This document shows positions 43,146 to 52,444 of a DNA stretch of 64,000 nt, one piece after another; position 1 is the stretch's first letter, and each line of letters begins with the position of its first letter. The DNA is from Candidatus Neomarinimicrobiota bacterium. GTDB taxonomy: Bacteria; Fidelibacterota; UBA2242; B5-G15. Under the pieces are notes generated by a model. It was not told the DNA's origin. It worked only from the letters and a program-made list of their open reading frames with translations, and did no database searches. The stretch lies in assembly GCA_017656425.1 (NCBI GenBank), contig JACDNV010000009.1, positions 62,001 to 126,000 of the forward strand. The letters are read 5' to 3'. The position numbers and the translations under genes were made by a program.

Positions 43146-45358
43146 TACTGCCCTATAATTTTAAATGGAATTGTTGATGTCAAGCTATTTCCACATTTAT
43201 CTACCAGTATAACTTTTATCTCATGTTCACCTATATTGAGATTTTTCTCAAGTCTGTATCGAAGGTATTTTAATACACCGTTCAATTCAGGAATTACCTG
43301 TTGATTATCAATATACATTTTAAGCATGCTATCATCTGCAATTCCTGATAGATTATCGTCGAAGTAAATTTTAATCTCTTTTAGCTCTCCAGATTTGTAC
43401 TTCCCGTTTTTGTAAGGTATACTGTTAATAATATATGGTGGATCTAAATCTTCTGCGATAGCAAATAATCCGAATTTATCATATTCAGCATAAAATTTAA
43501 CTCCCGATGTATCAAAGTAGGTCTGTAAAAATTTTGGTTTATTTTTTATATAGTAAATTGCTACCTTCCCCGGGTGAAGATATTTACTTTCTTTATCAAA
43601 ATATTCCAATCTAATATTTTTATTTAGGAATGCATAAGTTGGATAGATCGTATATGCATCCCAATTATTATATACACTTTTATTTATCCAGCAAGTTAAT
43701 GTATCAAAGACCGATTTCTTTTCAAATACTACTGAAAAAAGACTGTCACTGGATTTAATTATTCCCGCGGTATCTGGAGAAATAATATGCATGTCTATTT
43801 TGCCACGATAAACCAATTCTTCCTTTTTTCCGCTTCTAATTTCGATGGCACAAGCTTTATCTAAAAGTTTTTTTCCGGGGATTAAAATATTGTATTCAGT
43901 AGGGCTGACCTGAGTAAATGGAAGTGCAACTAGCTCATCGTCGACCTGTAGATAGAATTGTTTATTCTCAAGCATCGGGCTTCTTAAATTTAATTTGAAG
44001 AATAGCATATCTATCGTTTGATCAACAAATAGTTTTAATTCCACATCATTGTTGGCATCATATAGATAGTCACCAGATTTGATAAATAGTGGTTTATAAT
44101 ATGTACTATCATTTGCGCCCCAGATTTTTAAAAAATATGGATTTCTAATATTTTTTATATAAACTGTGCTTACTGTATCTGAGATGACTGAACTGAGTCT
44201 CTCAACCTCGTACTCTTTTACTCCATATCGGTTTACCCATTGGAATTTGATATCATTCAAAGAAATTCTATTTGTCTTAATTGTTAGGGCAAGCGTATCA
44301 TTTGTTACTTTTATAATGTCCATTTCTAATTCTTTCAAAGCAACTGATACTATAGTAAACTTTAATGTAGATTTATTCATGTTATAGTCGTATACATTGA
44401 TTTTGCATTGGTGTAAACCATGTTGAAGATTAAATCTGCCGTCACTATTTCCTGAATAAATTGGGATATTCATTTCTGGATAAGATTTATACAGTCTGTG
44501 ATAAAAATTATTATCCTCATTAATCATCCGAAGGTCTCTGTCAAGTTCAACAAATTTAGTCCAGTTAAAGGAAATAGTATCGTATTTGACCTGAAAATAT
44601 AGTGAATCATCGATGTTTACTTGTATCATGTAGGGTGAATATTTGTTTCGTACTCCTCTTCTTGTGTCATAAGTCAATAACTCCATGCAGAAAGGACCTG
44701 ATATATAAACTGGAGATTCTATTTTCCATATATTTTTGTTAATATAAAAAGCCTCTCTACTTACAGGGTCCGGTAGACCAAAGATTCTTGAGTTTTTTTC
44801 AGCAGGTAGAAATAGTACCTCTTTTATTGTTGGTATTGTTTTATCGTTAATTTTATGTATGTAATGTAACGGATTAATAGGATTATTATCAGGGTCTCTA
44901 ATTTCAAAGTGCAGGTGTGGACCTCCGGTACCGCTTTCACCTGTATAAGCGATTATTTCACCTCGCTTTACAGGGATTTCCTGTCCAGTAAGATCAATAG
45001 TTACTGTGTATCTAGCTATTCTTTCCTGATTCCTTTTAACAATCGATTCAAACTTGTCAGCGAATCTATCTAGATGAGCATATACTGCAATCTTATTATC
45101 TTTTAATCGATGATACAGTACTTTGCCATAGCCATAAGGCGAAGTCTTTATAATGAAAATATAACCGTCATCGATTGCATAAACGGGGTAACCTAACCTC
45201 TGGTTTGTTTTTATGTCTATTCCAGTATGGAAATGTCCAGGTCTATATTCACCGAAGGTGGAACTCAAAAAATATCCAGCGTTTGTTGGCCACAGATAAT
45301 TCTGTGAGTATATAATAACCTTAAGCAGTGTAAAGGAAATTATTAAAATTCTTTTCAT
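43145..45358 (-). CDS. secreted M23-family peptidase (murein endopeptidase-like)
   Basis: This protein has 737 residues from the ATG at 45358, which begins a signal peptide (MKRILIISFTLLKVIIY). A TTG 24 bases earlier would place eight residues before it. The N-terminal 190 residues hold the LytM domain with zinc ligands in GHFHTGIDI and GTGGPHLHFEIRD. The remaining 540 residues are strand-rich Ig-like modules that end in IKIYFDDNLSGIADD and IKVILVDKCGNS, resembling cadherin/FN3-like folds. Such proteins cut peptidoglycan cross-links in the periplasm or regulate amidases. The large C-terminus is longer than in most LytM factors. Confidence 0.87.
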   Translation of the reverse strand: MKRILIISFTLLKVIIYSQNYLWPTNAGYFLSSTFGEYRPGHFHTGIDIKTNQRLGYPVYAIDDGYIFIIKTSPYGYGKVLYHRLKDNKIAVYAHLDRFADKFESIVKRNQERIARYTVTIDLTGQEIPVKRGEIIAYTGESGTGGPHLHFEIRDPDNNPINPLHYIHKINDKTIPTIKEVLFLPAEKNSRIFGLPDPVSREAFYINKNIWKIESPVYISGPFCMELLTYDTRRGVRNKYSPYMIQVNIDDSLYFQVKYDTISFNWTKFVELDRDLRMINEDNNFYHRLYKSYPEMNIPIYSGNSDGRFNLQHGLHQCKINVYDYNMNKSTLKFTIVSVALKELEMDIIKVTNDTLALTIKTNRISLNDIKFQWVNRYGVKEYEVERLSSVISDTVSTVYIKNIRNPYFLKIWGANDSTYYKPLFIKSGDYLYDANNDVELKLFVDQTIDMLFFKLNLRSPMLENKQFYLQVDDELVALPFTQVSPTEYNILIPGKKLLDKACAIEIRSGKKEELVYRGKIDMHIISPDTAGIIKSSDSLFSVVFEKKSVFDTLTCWINKSVYNNWDAYTIYPTYAFLNKNIRLEYFDKESKYLHPGKVAIYYIKNKPKFLQTYFDTSGVKFYAEYDKFGLFAIAEDLDPPYIINSIPYKNGKYKSGELKEIKIYFDDNLSGIADDSMLKMYIDNQQVIPELNGVLKYLRYRLEKNLNIGEHEIKVILVDKCGNSLTSTIPFKIIGQ

Positions 45359-45385
45359 ATATTGCTCGGATCTATGGGTCAAAAA

Positions 45386-46195
45386 CTATGGTAATTTATA
45401 TAACTCTGTTCTATTTCTACCATTATTTTTTGCCATATAAAGGGCTTTGTCTGCGGCATCTACTAATTCCTTTGGTTCTTTCATTCTTTCAGGATCAAAT
45501 TCGGCTACCCCTAAGGACACAGTTATTCTTATTTTTTCACTATTTTTACTTATAACGCTATTTTTGATCAGATCGCGGATTTTTTCAGCCACTTTATATG
45601 CATCATCTAATCCGGTTTCGGGTAATAATACAACAAACTCTTCACCACCATATCTTGCCGGTATATCGTGTATTCTTAGATGTTTTTTAAGTATTGACCC
45701 TATCATTTTCAATATTTCATCGCCAATCAGATGACCATATGTATCATTGACCTTTTTAAAATGGTCAATATCAAACATTATACAGCTGAGCTTTGTCATG
45801 TACCTTAATGCTCTTGAAACTTCCTGTCTTAATTCATAATCGAAATTTCTTCTATTGCTTATACCGGTTAAGGGATCGGTTATCGATAGTGATTCAAGAA
45901 GTTTATTTGCTTCTTCAAGGGCATGTGTTCTCTCCTTTACCTTTTTTTCAAGCTCCTTATTCATTTCTTCAAGTTTTTTTCTGGTGGATTTTAACTCCTC
46001 CACGGCGACTTTTAAGTACTGTTCCCTTGATTGAAATTTTTTTAAAAGATTATCAAGAGATATAGCCATTTGCCTTATATAGGGTGGGTTTGTTACCCGC
46101 ATATAATCTTCTAAATTAATATCTTCCCGACCTTGAGAGGCTTTTGATACAATTTCTGAAAATTCCTTTAAAATTTCTTCTATTTTTTTTGACAC
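45386..46195 (-). CDS. GGDEF diguanylate cyclase
   Basis: This protein has 269 residues from the GTG at 46195, which follows GAGGAATAAT right after the pcm stop; a longer frame to 46237 lies inside pcm and is rejected. A coiled coil at about residues 70-105 (EELKSTRKKLEEMNKELEKK) leads into a GGDEF domain. The active motif is RYGGEEF. An intact inhibitory I-site RIHD lies five residues before it, so product feedback is expected. Soluble, no membrane helix. It makes cyclic di-GMP and may be opposed by the HD-GYP protein at 32-34 kb. Confidence 0.9.
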   Translation of the reverse strand: MSKKIEEILKEFSEIVSKASQGREDINLEDYMRVTNPPYIRQMAISLDNLLKKFQSREQYLKVAVEELKSTRKKLEEMNKELEKKVKERTHALEEANKLLESLSITDPLTGISNRRNFDYELRQEVSRALRYMTKLSCIMFDIDHFKKVNDTYGHLIGDEILKMIGSILKKHLRIHDIPARYGGEEFVVLLPETGLDDAYKVAEKIRDLIKNSVISKNSEKIRITVSLGVAEFDPERMKEPKELVDAADKALYMAKNNGRNRTELYKLP

Positions 46196-46196
46196 A

Positions 46197-46856
46197 TTAT
46201 TCCTCTTTCTTTTTATGCTTTTTAACAAGAGGTACAAATCTTACAGGTAGTAGAGTTTCTTTTAATAATCCTTTTGATGTTTTCTTTATTTTAATTAGGT
46301 CTTGCGAACAGAATCTCGGACCTACTGGGATTATCATTATACCATTATCAGCAAGCTGCTCTATCAGAGGTTCAGGAATTTCATTGCTGGCTGCCGTTAC
46401 AATAATTCTATCATAGGGAGCATATTCTTTCCATCCTTCTCTTCCATTCCCTGTTTTAAACTTTATATTTTTATATCCTAAATCATCAAGGATTTTCATA
46501 GCTCTTTTTTGCAATTCTTTAATTATTTCTACTGAATAGACTTCTTTAGCTATCTCTGCAAGGATCGTGGTTTGATATCCTGAGCCAGTTCCTATTTCTA
46601 GAACCTTAGATTCACTGTTTAACTCTAGGGACTGAGTCATAAAGGCAACAACATAAGGTTGTGAAATTGTTTGGCCATAGCCGATAGGTAGCGGCTGATC
46701 ACTATAGGCTAAATACCGATACTCTTCGGGTACGAATAATGCGCGGGGGACTTTTTTCATAGCGTCGATTACATTTGTATTATAGATGCCTCTAGCTACA
46801 ATCTGTTCATCAACCATTTCTTCGGGTGATTTTGGTGAGTCAATAAGATCGATCAT
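46197..46856 (-). CDS. pcm: protein-L-isoaspartate O-methyltransferase
   Basis: This 219-residue SAM-dependent repair enzyme methylates isoaspartyl residues in damaged proteins, useful at high temperature. VPRALFVPEEYRYLAY, PIGYGQTISQPYVVA, VLEIGTGSGYQTTILAE (SAM site) and TGNGREGW are family signatures. It lies 1 bp after glgC and is directly coupled to the diguanylate cyclase gene downstream. Length and motifs are normal. Confidence 0.95.
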   Translation of the reverse strand: MIDLIDSPKSPEEMVDEQIVARGIYNTNVIDAMKKVPRALFVPEEYRYLAYSDQPLPIGYGQTISQPYVVAFMTQSLELNSESKVLEIGTGSGYQTTILAEIAKEVYSVEIIKELQKRAMKILDDLGYKNIKFKTGNGREGWKEYAPYDRIIVTAASNEIPEPLIEQLADNGIMIIPVGPRFCSQDLIKIKKTSKGLLKETLLPVRFVPLVKKHKKKEE

Positions 46857-46857
46857 C

Positions 46858-48108
46858 CTATATCACAGTGTTGTCAGGTATTGTAGTATTTTTGGGCACT
46901 ACGATTATACCATCTACTACTGAATAAGTTTTGTTATCAGAGTATTCGATTTTTTCTTTATTTATTAATTTTACGTTATTTCCAATACGAGCATTTTTAT
47001 CTATAATGGCATTTTCAATTATACAGTTGTTTCCAATGCCAATTGGTATAGATCCATCGAGTGGAGATTGCTCATAGTAGTCAGCTCCCATTATAATAGT
47101 CCTGTTAATTGAACAATTATCTCTTATAATTGATCTTAATCCTATAACGGAATTTTTTATTATACATTTGCTTATATAGCATCCATCTGCGATTAATACA
47201 TTTTCAAAGTGACAATTCTGAATTCTTGAACCGGGAAGAGACCTTTGTCTTGTATATATCGGATATTTCTGATCATAGAATGAGAAAGGAGGATTCAAAG
47301 AGGCTAATTCAAGATTTGCATCAAAGAAAGATTTAATAGTCCCTATATCCCTCCAGTAACCCTCAAATCGGTATGCAAAGACAGAGTATTTTTTAATAGC
47401 AGATGGAATAATGTGTTTACCAAAATCTTCTGCATCTGATGTTTTTAAAATTTTCAATAAGATATTACGAGAGAAGATATAAATTCCCATTGATGCAAGA
47501 TAGCTCTTTTCTGTGTTATTGGTTAGGCTTTTTATTTCATCGAGTAGAGCTTCGTCTTGAGGCTTTTCATAGAAGTTTATCACTTTGTCATTTTCATCAA
47601 CCTGTACTATTCCAAAGGATTTTGCTTCCTTTCTGGTAACTGGACTTACGGATATTGTTATATCGGAATTTTTATTAATGTGAGTATTAAGAAAACTAGC
47701 ATAGTCCATCCTATAAAGATGGTCACCTGATAGAATTATTATGTACTCAGCTCCAACATCCTCAATGAACGACAGATTTTGCCTGACGGCATCGGCTGTG
47801 CCCTGGTACCAGTTGGTATTGTCAATAGTTTGTTGAGCAGCAAGAATATCAACAAATCCTTTGGAGAATTGACCTAACTGGAAAGTATCATATATATGTC
47901 TATGGAGACTGTGTGTATTAAATTGTGTTAGAATAAATATTTTATCGATGCCACTATTAAGACAGTTACTCACTGCAATGTCAATTATTCTGAATTTACC
48001 TGCTATTGGGACAGCTGGTTTTGCCCTATATTTTGTCAGGGGGTACAGTCGTGTCCCTTTACCTCCACCAAGGATTATAGCGAGCACATTATCAAGTTCT
48101 TTTGCCAT
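46858..48108 (-). CDS. glgC: glucose-1-phosphate adenylyltransferase
   Basis: This 416-residue enzyme makes ADP-glucose from ATP and glucose-1-phosphate for glycogen synthesis. [35 protein letters not shown] and [15 protein letters not shown] are the catalytic motifs. The C-terminal left-handed beta-helix carries hexapeptide-like repeats ([26 protein letters not shown]). No glycogen synthase or branching enzyme is in the window. It lies 2 bp after the PAP2-like gene and 1 bp before pcm. Confidence 0.95.
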   Translation of the reverse strand: MAKELDNVLAIILGGGKGTRLYPLTKYRAKPAVPIAGKFRIIDIAVSNCLNSGIDKIFILTQFNTHSLHRHIYDTFQLGQFSKGFVDILAAQQTIDNTNWYQGTADAVRQNLSFIEDVGAEYIIILSGDHLYRMDYASFLNTHINKNSDITISVSPVTRKEAKSFGIVQVDENDKVINFYEKPQDEALLDEIKSLTNNTEKSYLASMGIYIFSRNILLKILKTSDAEDFGKHIIPSAIKKYSVFAYRFEGYWRDIGTIKSFFDANLELASLNPPFSFYDQKYPIYTRQRSLPGSRIQNCHFENVLIADGCYISKCIIKNSVIGLRSIIRDNCSINRTIIMGADYYEQSPLDGSIPIGIGNNCIIENAIIDKNARIGNNVKLINKEKIEYSDNKTYSVVDGIIVVPKNTTIPDNTVI

Positions 48109-48110
48109 TT

Positions 48111-48713
48111 TTAACCTAAGATTTTATAACAAATATATGTTATAAAAAATCCAAGTACCAGACCTGCCATAACCTGTGGTGGAGAGTGAGCTTTCATTCT
48201 GATACGAGATAGGATCAATACAGGGAATGTTAAAATTAATATGAGGAAATATTTATTTACTACGATGGCAAGTGCGGATACGCTACCACCAAGTGTTGTG
48301 CCATGAATGCTTATTTTCCACCATTTGTTGATAATTGCAACTAATATGGATGTTATAATACAGGCGAATAGTAATATCAGAATATTTTTATCAGCATTTA
48401 AAAAGTATAGGCTTATTAATGTAACGCAGTATACTGAAAGATTAACGAAAAAAAGCCCATATCTATCTTCCTTAACAGGGATATCTATACTTCTTGTCTT
48501 GCCTTTTCTCAATAGATAAAAAACATATATAGTTGGTATTGCAAAAAGGAATGTAGCAATTACTGCGTAATTAATAACAAATTCTATAATGTCGTTTGAA
48601 CTTTTAAAAACTATGATGAAAAAGGTAACAGGACCAAGTATAATCGGATGCAATATCATTGATACTATTGCTGTTATAGGCGAATTTTCCAATGTTTCCC
48701 AATAAGATTTCAT
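48111..48713 (-). CDS. PAP2-like membrane phosphatase family protein, divergent
   Basis: This 200-residue protein has about five or six hydrophobic helices. The C-terminal [20 protein letters not shown] matches motif 3 (SRxxxxxHxxxD) of PAP2 phosphatases, with Gln in place of Asp. [10 protein letters not shown] segment stands where the PSGH motif 2 is expected but does not match it well. It may act on an undecaprenyl or phosphatidic lipid phosphate. A phosphatase of this type could in principle also remove the phosphate of di-myo-inositol phosphate phosphate, but nothing here supports that. It lies 4 bp after the upstream membrane protein gene. Confidence 0.6.
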   Translation of the reverse strand: MKSYWETLENSPITAIVSMILHPIILGPVTFFIIVFKSSNDIIEFVINYAVIATFLFAIPTIYVFYLLRKGKTRSIDIPVKEDRYGLFFVNLSVYCVTLISLYFLNADKNILILLFACIITSILVAIINKWWKISIHGTTLGGSVSALAIVVNKYFLILILTFPVLILSRIRMKAHSPPQVMAGLVLGFFITYICYKILG

Positions 48714-48717
48714 CGTT

Positions 48718-49674
48718 TTAAATCTTTATCAAACTTCCTGTAAAACTTATTATCATTAATATTTGCATGATAAAAACAAGGAACATGCGAAACCTAAGGA
48801 TTGAAAAGACAGTTTTTAAAGACTTCGCCAGGCCGATAGATTTACCCTCTATTATATTGATCTGGCACCTTCTAAAGATTATCAATAATGCTACGATTGT
48901 AATTAGTGAAATTGTACAAAATGGGTATATAGGGTTATATGAATATATTGCTGAAGAAATCCATACTGATAACCAGATGGTAACCCATAATGTTTGTATT
49001 AGGCGATTGGTTGCCATATTCTTGATAAATTTTCTACCCCATTCATCTTCTTTTGTTATTGTAATTATATAGGATACATCGTAGGATAGTAACACTGTTA
49101 AGAAATACGATAGTATGCCCCATCCAATTAACAGAGAATAAAATATCCCTCTCGAGCTAGTTACAGTAATCACTTCTCCTTTTAATGTCCACCTCAATGG
49201 AGTGATTGATGGTGTTGAATTCATATTGTATGTGACATTGCCTATTGATAGTAGGATAAAAATTATGCTAAAATATTCATAAAATCGGTTTTCAAATATG
49301 TAGCTCATTCTTGTTTCTGGCTTTATTTCACCAGCCTCAGGAAATCTGCGTTTTAAATACTCTGTTGTTTTGATATCAAGGTATAGGAGAGTCAAGCAGG
49401 TAACGAGAGTATAGAAAACTAGTGAGAAGGTGACATTTATTAAGAAATTAAGCAAGAGCGATAAGGCTATGGCAGTACCAGCAATCACAACCTCATAAAT
49501 TCTAAAATAGTTTATAAGTCGATTTAATTGTGTGTCTGCCCTGTTAAGCCTTGAAAAATCAAATCCCAGAATCCCTTTTTTATGATAAAATACCAGGAAA
49601 TCGTGCAATACAATTGCTATTATTAATGTTATAGCTGTAGTTATATTCCTGCTTAAAAGCAAATCAGTTTCCAC
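48718..49674 (-). CDS. uncharacterised multi-pass membrane protein
   Basis: This protein has about 318 residues from a GTG at 49674; the start is uncertain because no clear ribosome site is seen and TTG 49662 is possible. The open frame extends to 49785, but that part lies inside the tRNA-Glu gene and is rejected. I count about eight transmembrane helices (for example ITTAITLIIAIVLHDFLVFYH, GIFYSLLIGWGILSYFLTVLL, LVFIMQILMIISFTGSL). A soluble segment with MNSTPSITPLRWTLKGEVIT sits in the middle. I recognise no family. It precedes the PAP2-like gene by 4 bp. Confidence 0.65.
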   Translation of the reverse strand: METDLLLSRNITTAITLIIAIVLHDFLVFYHKKGILGFDFSRLNRADTQLNRLINYFRIYEVVIAGTAIALSLLLNFLINVTFSLVFYTLVTCLTLLYLDIKTTEYLKRRFPEAGEIKPETRMSYIFENRFYEYFSIIFILLSIGNVTYNMNSTPSITPLRWTLKGEVITVTSSRGIFYSLLIGWGILSYFLTVLLSYDVSYIITITKEDEWGRKFIKNMATNRLIQTLWVTIWLSVWISSAIYSYNPIYPFCTISLITIVALLIIFRRCQINIIEGKSIGLAKSLKTVFSILRFRMFLVFIMQILMIISFTGSLIKI

Positions 49675-49727
49675 TAATGGTATTTTAATATATAATATTT
49701 TTATTTTCCAGCTAAATAAAAATTTAG

Positions 49728-49799
49728 TAGCGCCACGGGGGATCGAACCCCGGTTACCACATTGAAAGCGTGGTGTCCTAACCACTAGACGATGGCGCC
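49728..49799 (-). tRNA. tRNA-Glu (anticodon TTC)
   Basis: The minus strand folds as a complete cloverleaf. The acceptor GGCGCCA pairs with TGGCGCT (one G-T pair) with discriminator A. The D-arm has CGTCTAGTGGTTAGGACA, the anticodon loop CTTTCAA has TTC at its centre, and the T-arm has GGGGTTCGAACCCC. CCA is not encoded. It starts 16 bp after tRNA-His. Confidence 0.95.
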
Positions 49800-49815
49800 A
49801 TATCTTCTGTCAATG

Positions 49816-49889
49816 GGTGAGTGATGGGACTCGAACCCACGACCAACAGGGCCACAACCTGTCGCTCTACCACCTGAGCTACACTCACC
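49816..49889 (-). tRNA. tRNA-His (anticodon GTG)
   Basis: The minus strand folds as a cloverleaf. An extra 5' G (position -1) faces discriminator C73, the mark of tRNA-His. The D-arm is AGCTCAGGTGGTAGAGC, the anticodon loop TTGTGGC has GTG, and the T-arm is GTGGGTTCGAGTCCCA. CCA is not fully encoded. It is the first element of the tRNA pair and of the long minus-strand run that follows. Confidence 0.95.
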
Positions 49890-50653
49890 ATCTTTATAAA
49901 GCATGCAAATTTATAAAATTAGTTTATGGATTTCAAATGTTAAAATTGAGATATTTTTTATACAATTCATACACATGGTATATAGTTGATAAGGTTAGGA
50001 GAATTGATAGGGATAAGAAAGATTAAAAGAATAACATATGAAGGCATTTGAGAGAGATGAAGAAAAGGTTGAAATTATTTGAGTTAATATAGGATAGATA
50101 CAAAAGAATTATCCCGTAGGGATCTCTATTAGACTACATTTCATCATTTCCCGATTATATATAAAGTAAGGGATGTCATAACTGGTTTAGCTTTTGTAAG
50201 TTTCGCTATTGAAAATATCTCAACGAATGCTTCTAGTTTTGCAAAAGTTATATTATAATACTTCCAATGTTGCGGAGTAAACCTAAGAGAGGTTACAGTA
50301 CAAATTAATAGATGTTACACCACTAAAGATAGCTTATGATGCAGGTGATAATAACAAAATTAATTATAATAGACTCTTTTAATGCAACTTGTAAAACCTG
50401 ATCTTTTCTGATCAGATTATTGTTAAATAAAGTTTATAATATGTTCTTGAATTAGACAGGTAAAAAAATGTTGAAATTCTGTTTTATTTTTTTTAAATAT
50501 AACACAAGTGATGGTAGCTTCAGGGATGCGCGGCAATAAAATGTTGTATCTAAAAAGAAAATGAAAAAATATGGAATTGAGAGTCTAAGTATTTGTAATT
50601 AGTATCGACAGTGGTCTATTAGGGCTCTAGGCTATAACTGAAAACGTGAAACA
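49890..50653. other. 764-bp AT-rich gap without an intact gene
   Basis: No ORF of normal coding character is seen on either strand. Two stop-bounded stretches read somewhat like protein on the plus strand: one near 50161-50254 (RDVITGLAFVSFAIENISTN), and one near 50294-50380 with LQYKLIDVTPLKIAYDAGDN. They may be debris of a gene. A 6-bp hairpin (CTGATC/GATCAG) lies at 50398-50415 without a T-run. The gap separates the tRNA pair from the divergent secretion operon and must hold the operon's promoter, which I cannot point to. Confidence 0.5.
49910..49936 (-). promoter_or_regulatory. possible promoter of the tRNA pair
   Basis: On the minus strand TTGAAA (49936-49931) and TATAAA (49915-49910) lie 15 bases apart, 20 bases before tRNA-His. 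The spacing is shorter than the ideal 17, so this is only a suggestion. Confidence 0.35.
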
Positions 50654-52042
50654 GTGAGGTTTGGTATGCTTCCCTTTTTAGCGAGAGGGAGAAATGGTTT
50701 TCTGTATGGAAGTGCTTTTGCAATGCCTGTGGTTTTGATTTCGCTTGCGGTCATTTCTATTTGTATATATGTGTTGATTTCTATAATAAATATGCACAAT
50801 AAATTGGTTGTAGATAAGTTGCAGCGAAGGAAGCTGGAATATATAGCTTCCGGAGGATTGTTTAAGGTTTTGTGGCTTATCCGAAGTAGTAAAATAAACC
50901 TGCCGATGAAAGAGGAGGAGTATATTATAATTCCTGAAACATGTAGAGTAATAATTAGAAGAAGAGGGGTTTTCTGGGAAATCTATTCTAGGGCAACTCT
51001 TGGTAACAGATCGGTAGAAATGAAGCGGCTCTTGGGGTTTCCATCGTTTGACCTATTTCCCAATGCTTTGCAAGTTTGTGGGGAAATTCCTGTTTTTGTT
51101 TTTTCAAGCAATGTCTACATTGATGGTAATATTTGCCTCGATGCAGTCGACGTTCATTATTATCCACTGAGAATTGAGAGAATTAAATTTTATACTGGAA
51201 AACTGGTATGTGATACAACCGTGAAATTGCCAGCTGTAAATAAAAGTTTGTTAGACTCTATTTACAGACTCTATGATGAAAATATAGATTATCTATCTCC
51301 GGAATTTGTTGTATTGGAGAGTAAGGTCTTTTCGCCCTCCGAGTTGAAGAAGTTTAAATATATTTATCTGGATGGGGATGTGGAGATAAGATCAGTTTAT
51401 AATGATACTTTGTTAGAAGGACCAGGAAAAATAGTTGTTAATGGTATGCTTACATTTGCCAATAAGGTTAAGGTCAGAAATAATTGGGAGATTACTTCAT
51501 CGGGGGATATCTTTGTTAAGGATAGTAGTGAGTTAACTAGTTGCATTGTATTTAGTAAGGCCGGAATATACTTCAGTGGTAATTCCAGAGGATTAGGGCA
51601 GTTTATTTCTGAGAAACAAATAACTTCGACTGATAATTCTAAACTGATATTTCCGACATTTTTCCTGGTTCAGAGCAACGATAAAAAAAGCTTTAGCGAA
51701 CCAGAGATATCTATCCAGTCCAATTCTGACTACTCAGGAATTCTGTTTGTTTATAAACCTGAGGATAGAAGTTTTCATAAAAATCAGCTTAGCGGGTATG
51801 GGAGAATATATGTTAACTCCGCTCAAAGTGTTAAAGGAGGTATCTTTTGCGAGGGGATAGTAGAACTATACAGCAATGTAGTTGGGTTCGTTTCATGTAA
51901 GAGAATTGATAAAAGGGTTGGATATACATTGTGGAAGAATTATGTGCAAAATGTGCAGATATGTCGGTATGATTTGAATCCCCGAATAGCTTTGCCGGTT
52001 TGTTTTGGTGATTTCACAAAACTTGCTCTTTTCAGGGAATAG
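50654..52042 (+). CDS. PilX/GspK-like pilus assembly protein
   Basis: This 462-residue protein starts at a GTG (50654; an in-frame ATG at 50666 is possible). After a short basic lead it has GSAFAMPVVLISLAVISICIYVLI, the single membrane anchor with the ALPV-like motif seen in PilX/GspK minor pseudopilins. The canonical prepilin Glu+5 is absent. The rest is strand-rich. Repeated turns such as GDVEIRSVYNDT, GPGKIVVNGMLTFAN, WEITSSGDIFVKDS and SGYGRIYVNSAQSVKGGIF suggest a polymer-forming beta-helix. It is the first gene of the secretion operon. The role as minor pseudopilin is inferred from context and N-terminus. Confidence 0.55.
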   Translation: MRFGMLPFLARGRNGFLYGSAFAMPVVLISLAVISICIYVLISIINMHNKLVVDKLQRRKLEYIASGGLFKVLWLIRSSKINLPMKEEEYIIIPETCRVIIRRRGVFWEIYSRATLGNRSVEMKRLLGFPSFDLFPNALQVCGEIPVFVFSSNVYIDGNICLDAVDVHYYPLRIERIKFYTGKLVCDTTVKLPAVNKSLLDSIYRLYDENIDYLSPEFVVLESKVFSPSELKKFKYIYLDGDVEIRSVYNDTLLEGPGKIVVNGMLTFANKVKVRNNWEITSSGDIFVKDSSELTSCIVFSKAGIYFSGNSRGLGQFISEKQITSTDNSKLIFPTFFLVQSNDKKSFSEPEISIQSNSDYSGILFVYKPEDRSFHKNQLSGYGRIYVNSAQSVKGGIFCEGIVELYSNVVGFVSCKRIDKRVGYTLWKNYVQNVQICRYDLNPRIALPVCFGDFTKLALFRE

Positions 52043-52045
52043 AGA

Positions 52046-52444
52046 ATGGGGTGTAAAGAAAAATACTCCTGTTTGGGGGGGTATACGATTATAGAAGTTC
52101 TTATGGCGCTGGTTGTTTTAGCTGGCTGTATGTTTGTTGTATTTAGATTTTTTCAAGTGATAGATTCTCCTGGTATGTGGAAAGATGAGATGATGTTGAG
52201 GATAATTGACAATACTATTTATGATGCTATAAAGGATGAGAGAGATTATCTATGTGAGGAAATAAGCAGAGGTAAATGGACTGTCAGAGTAAAAAAGAAA
52301 ACTACTGACAATCTGTCTTCTATTCGAATTGAAATTTTCTATAGAGACTACAGGAAACCGTTCTTTAAGATGAGAACGTATAGTATTAAAGATTATGCTG
52401 TTTCGTGTGGTTTGAGGGGGGAGAATGTTGCTTGCAAAGAATAA
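52046..52444 (+). CDS. minor prepilin (GspI/PilV-like)
   Basis: This 132-residue protein has a type IV prepilin leader: GG followed by YTIIEVLMALVVLAGCMF. The cleavage would follow Gly12, leaving Tyr as the methylated residue and Glu at +5. A short globular domain of about 95 residues with WTVRVKKKT and IRIEIFYRD strands resembles GspI. It is processed by the prepilin peptidase encoded at 60073. It lies 3 bp after the first gene and overlaps the next by 20 bp. Confidence 0.8.
   Translation: MGCKEKYSCLGGYTIIEVLMALVVLAGCMFVVFRFFQVIDSPGMWKDEMMLRIIDNTIYDAIKDERDYLCEEISRGKWTVRVKKKTTDNLSSIRIEIFYRDYRKPFFKMRTYSIKDYAVSCGLRGENVACKE

Noticed and set aside
45447-46065. Antisense ORFs opposite the GGDEF gene
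   Set aside because: They are shadows of a well-supported gene, without ribosome sites or family similarity.
46196-46237. Longer start of the GGDEF protein
   Set aside because: It lies within pcm and lacks a ribosome site, whereas the GTG at 46195 has GAGG at proper spacing.
49675-49785. N-terminal extension of the membrane protein at 48718-49674
   Set aside because: The extension lies mostly in the tRNA-Glu gene; its peptide (NRGSIPRGATK) is the typical tRNA-antisense translation.
50398-50415. Terminator hairpin CTGATC/GATCAG
   Set aside because: The stem is only six pairs, there is no T-run and no intact gene ends nearby.
49890-50653. Replication origin at the strand switch
   Set aside because: No dnaA, dnaN or clustered DnaA boxes are visible, and strand switches occur several times in the window.
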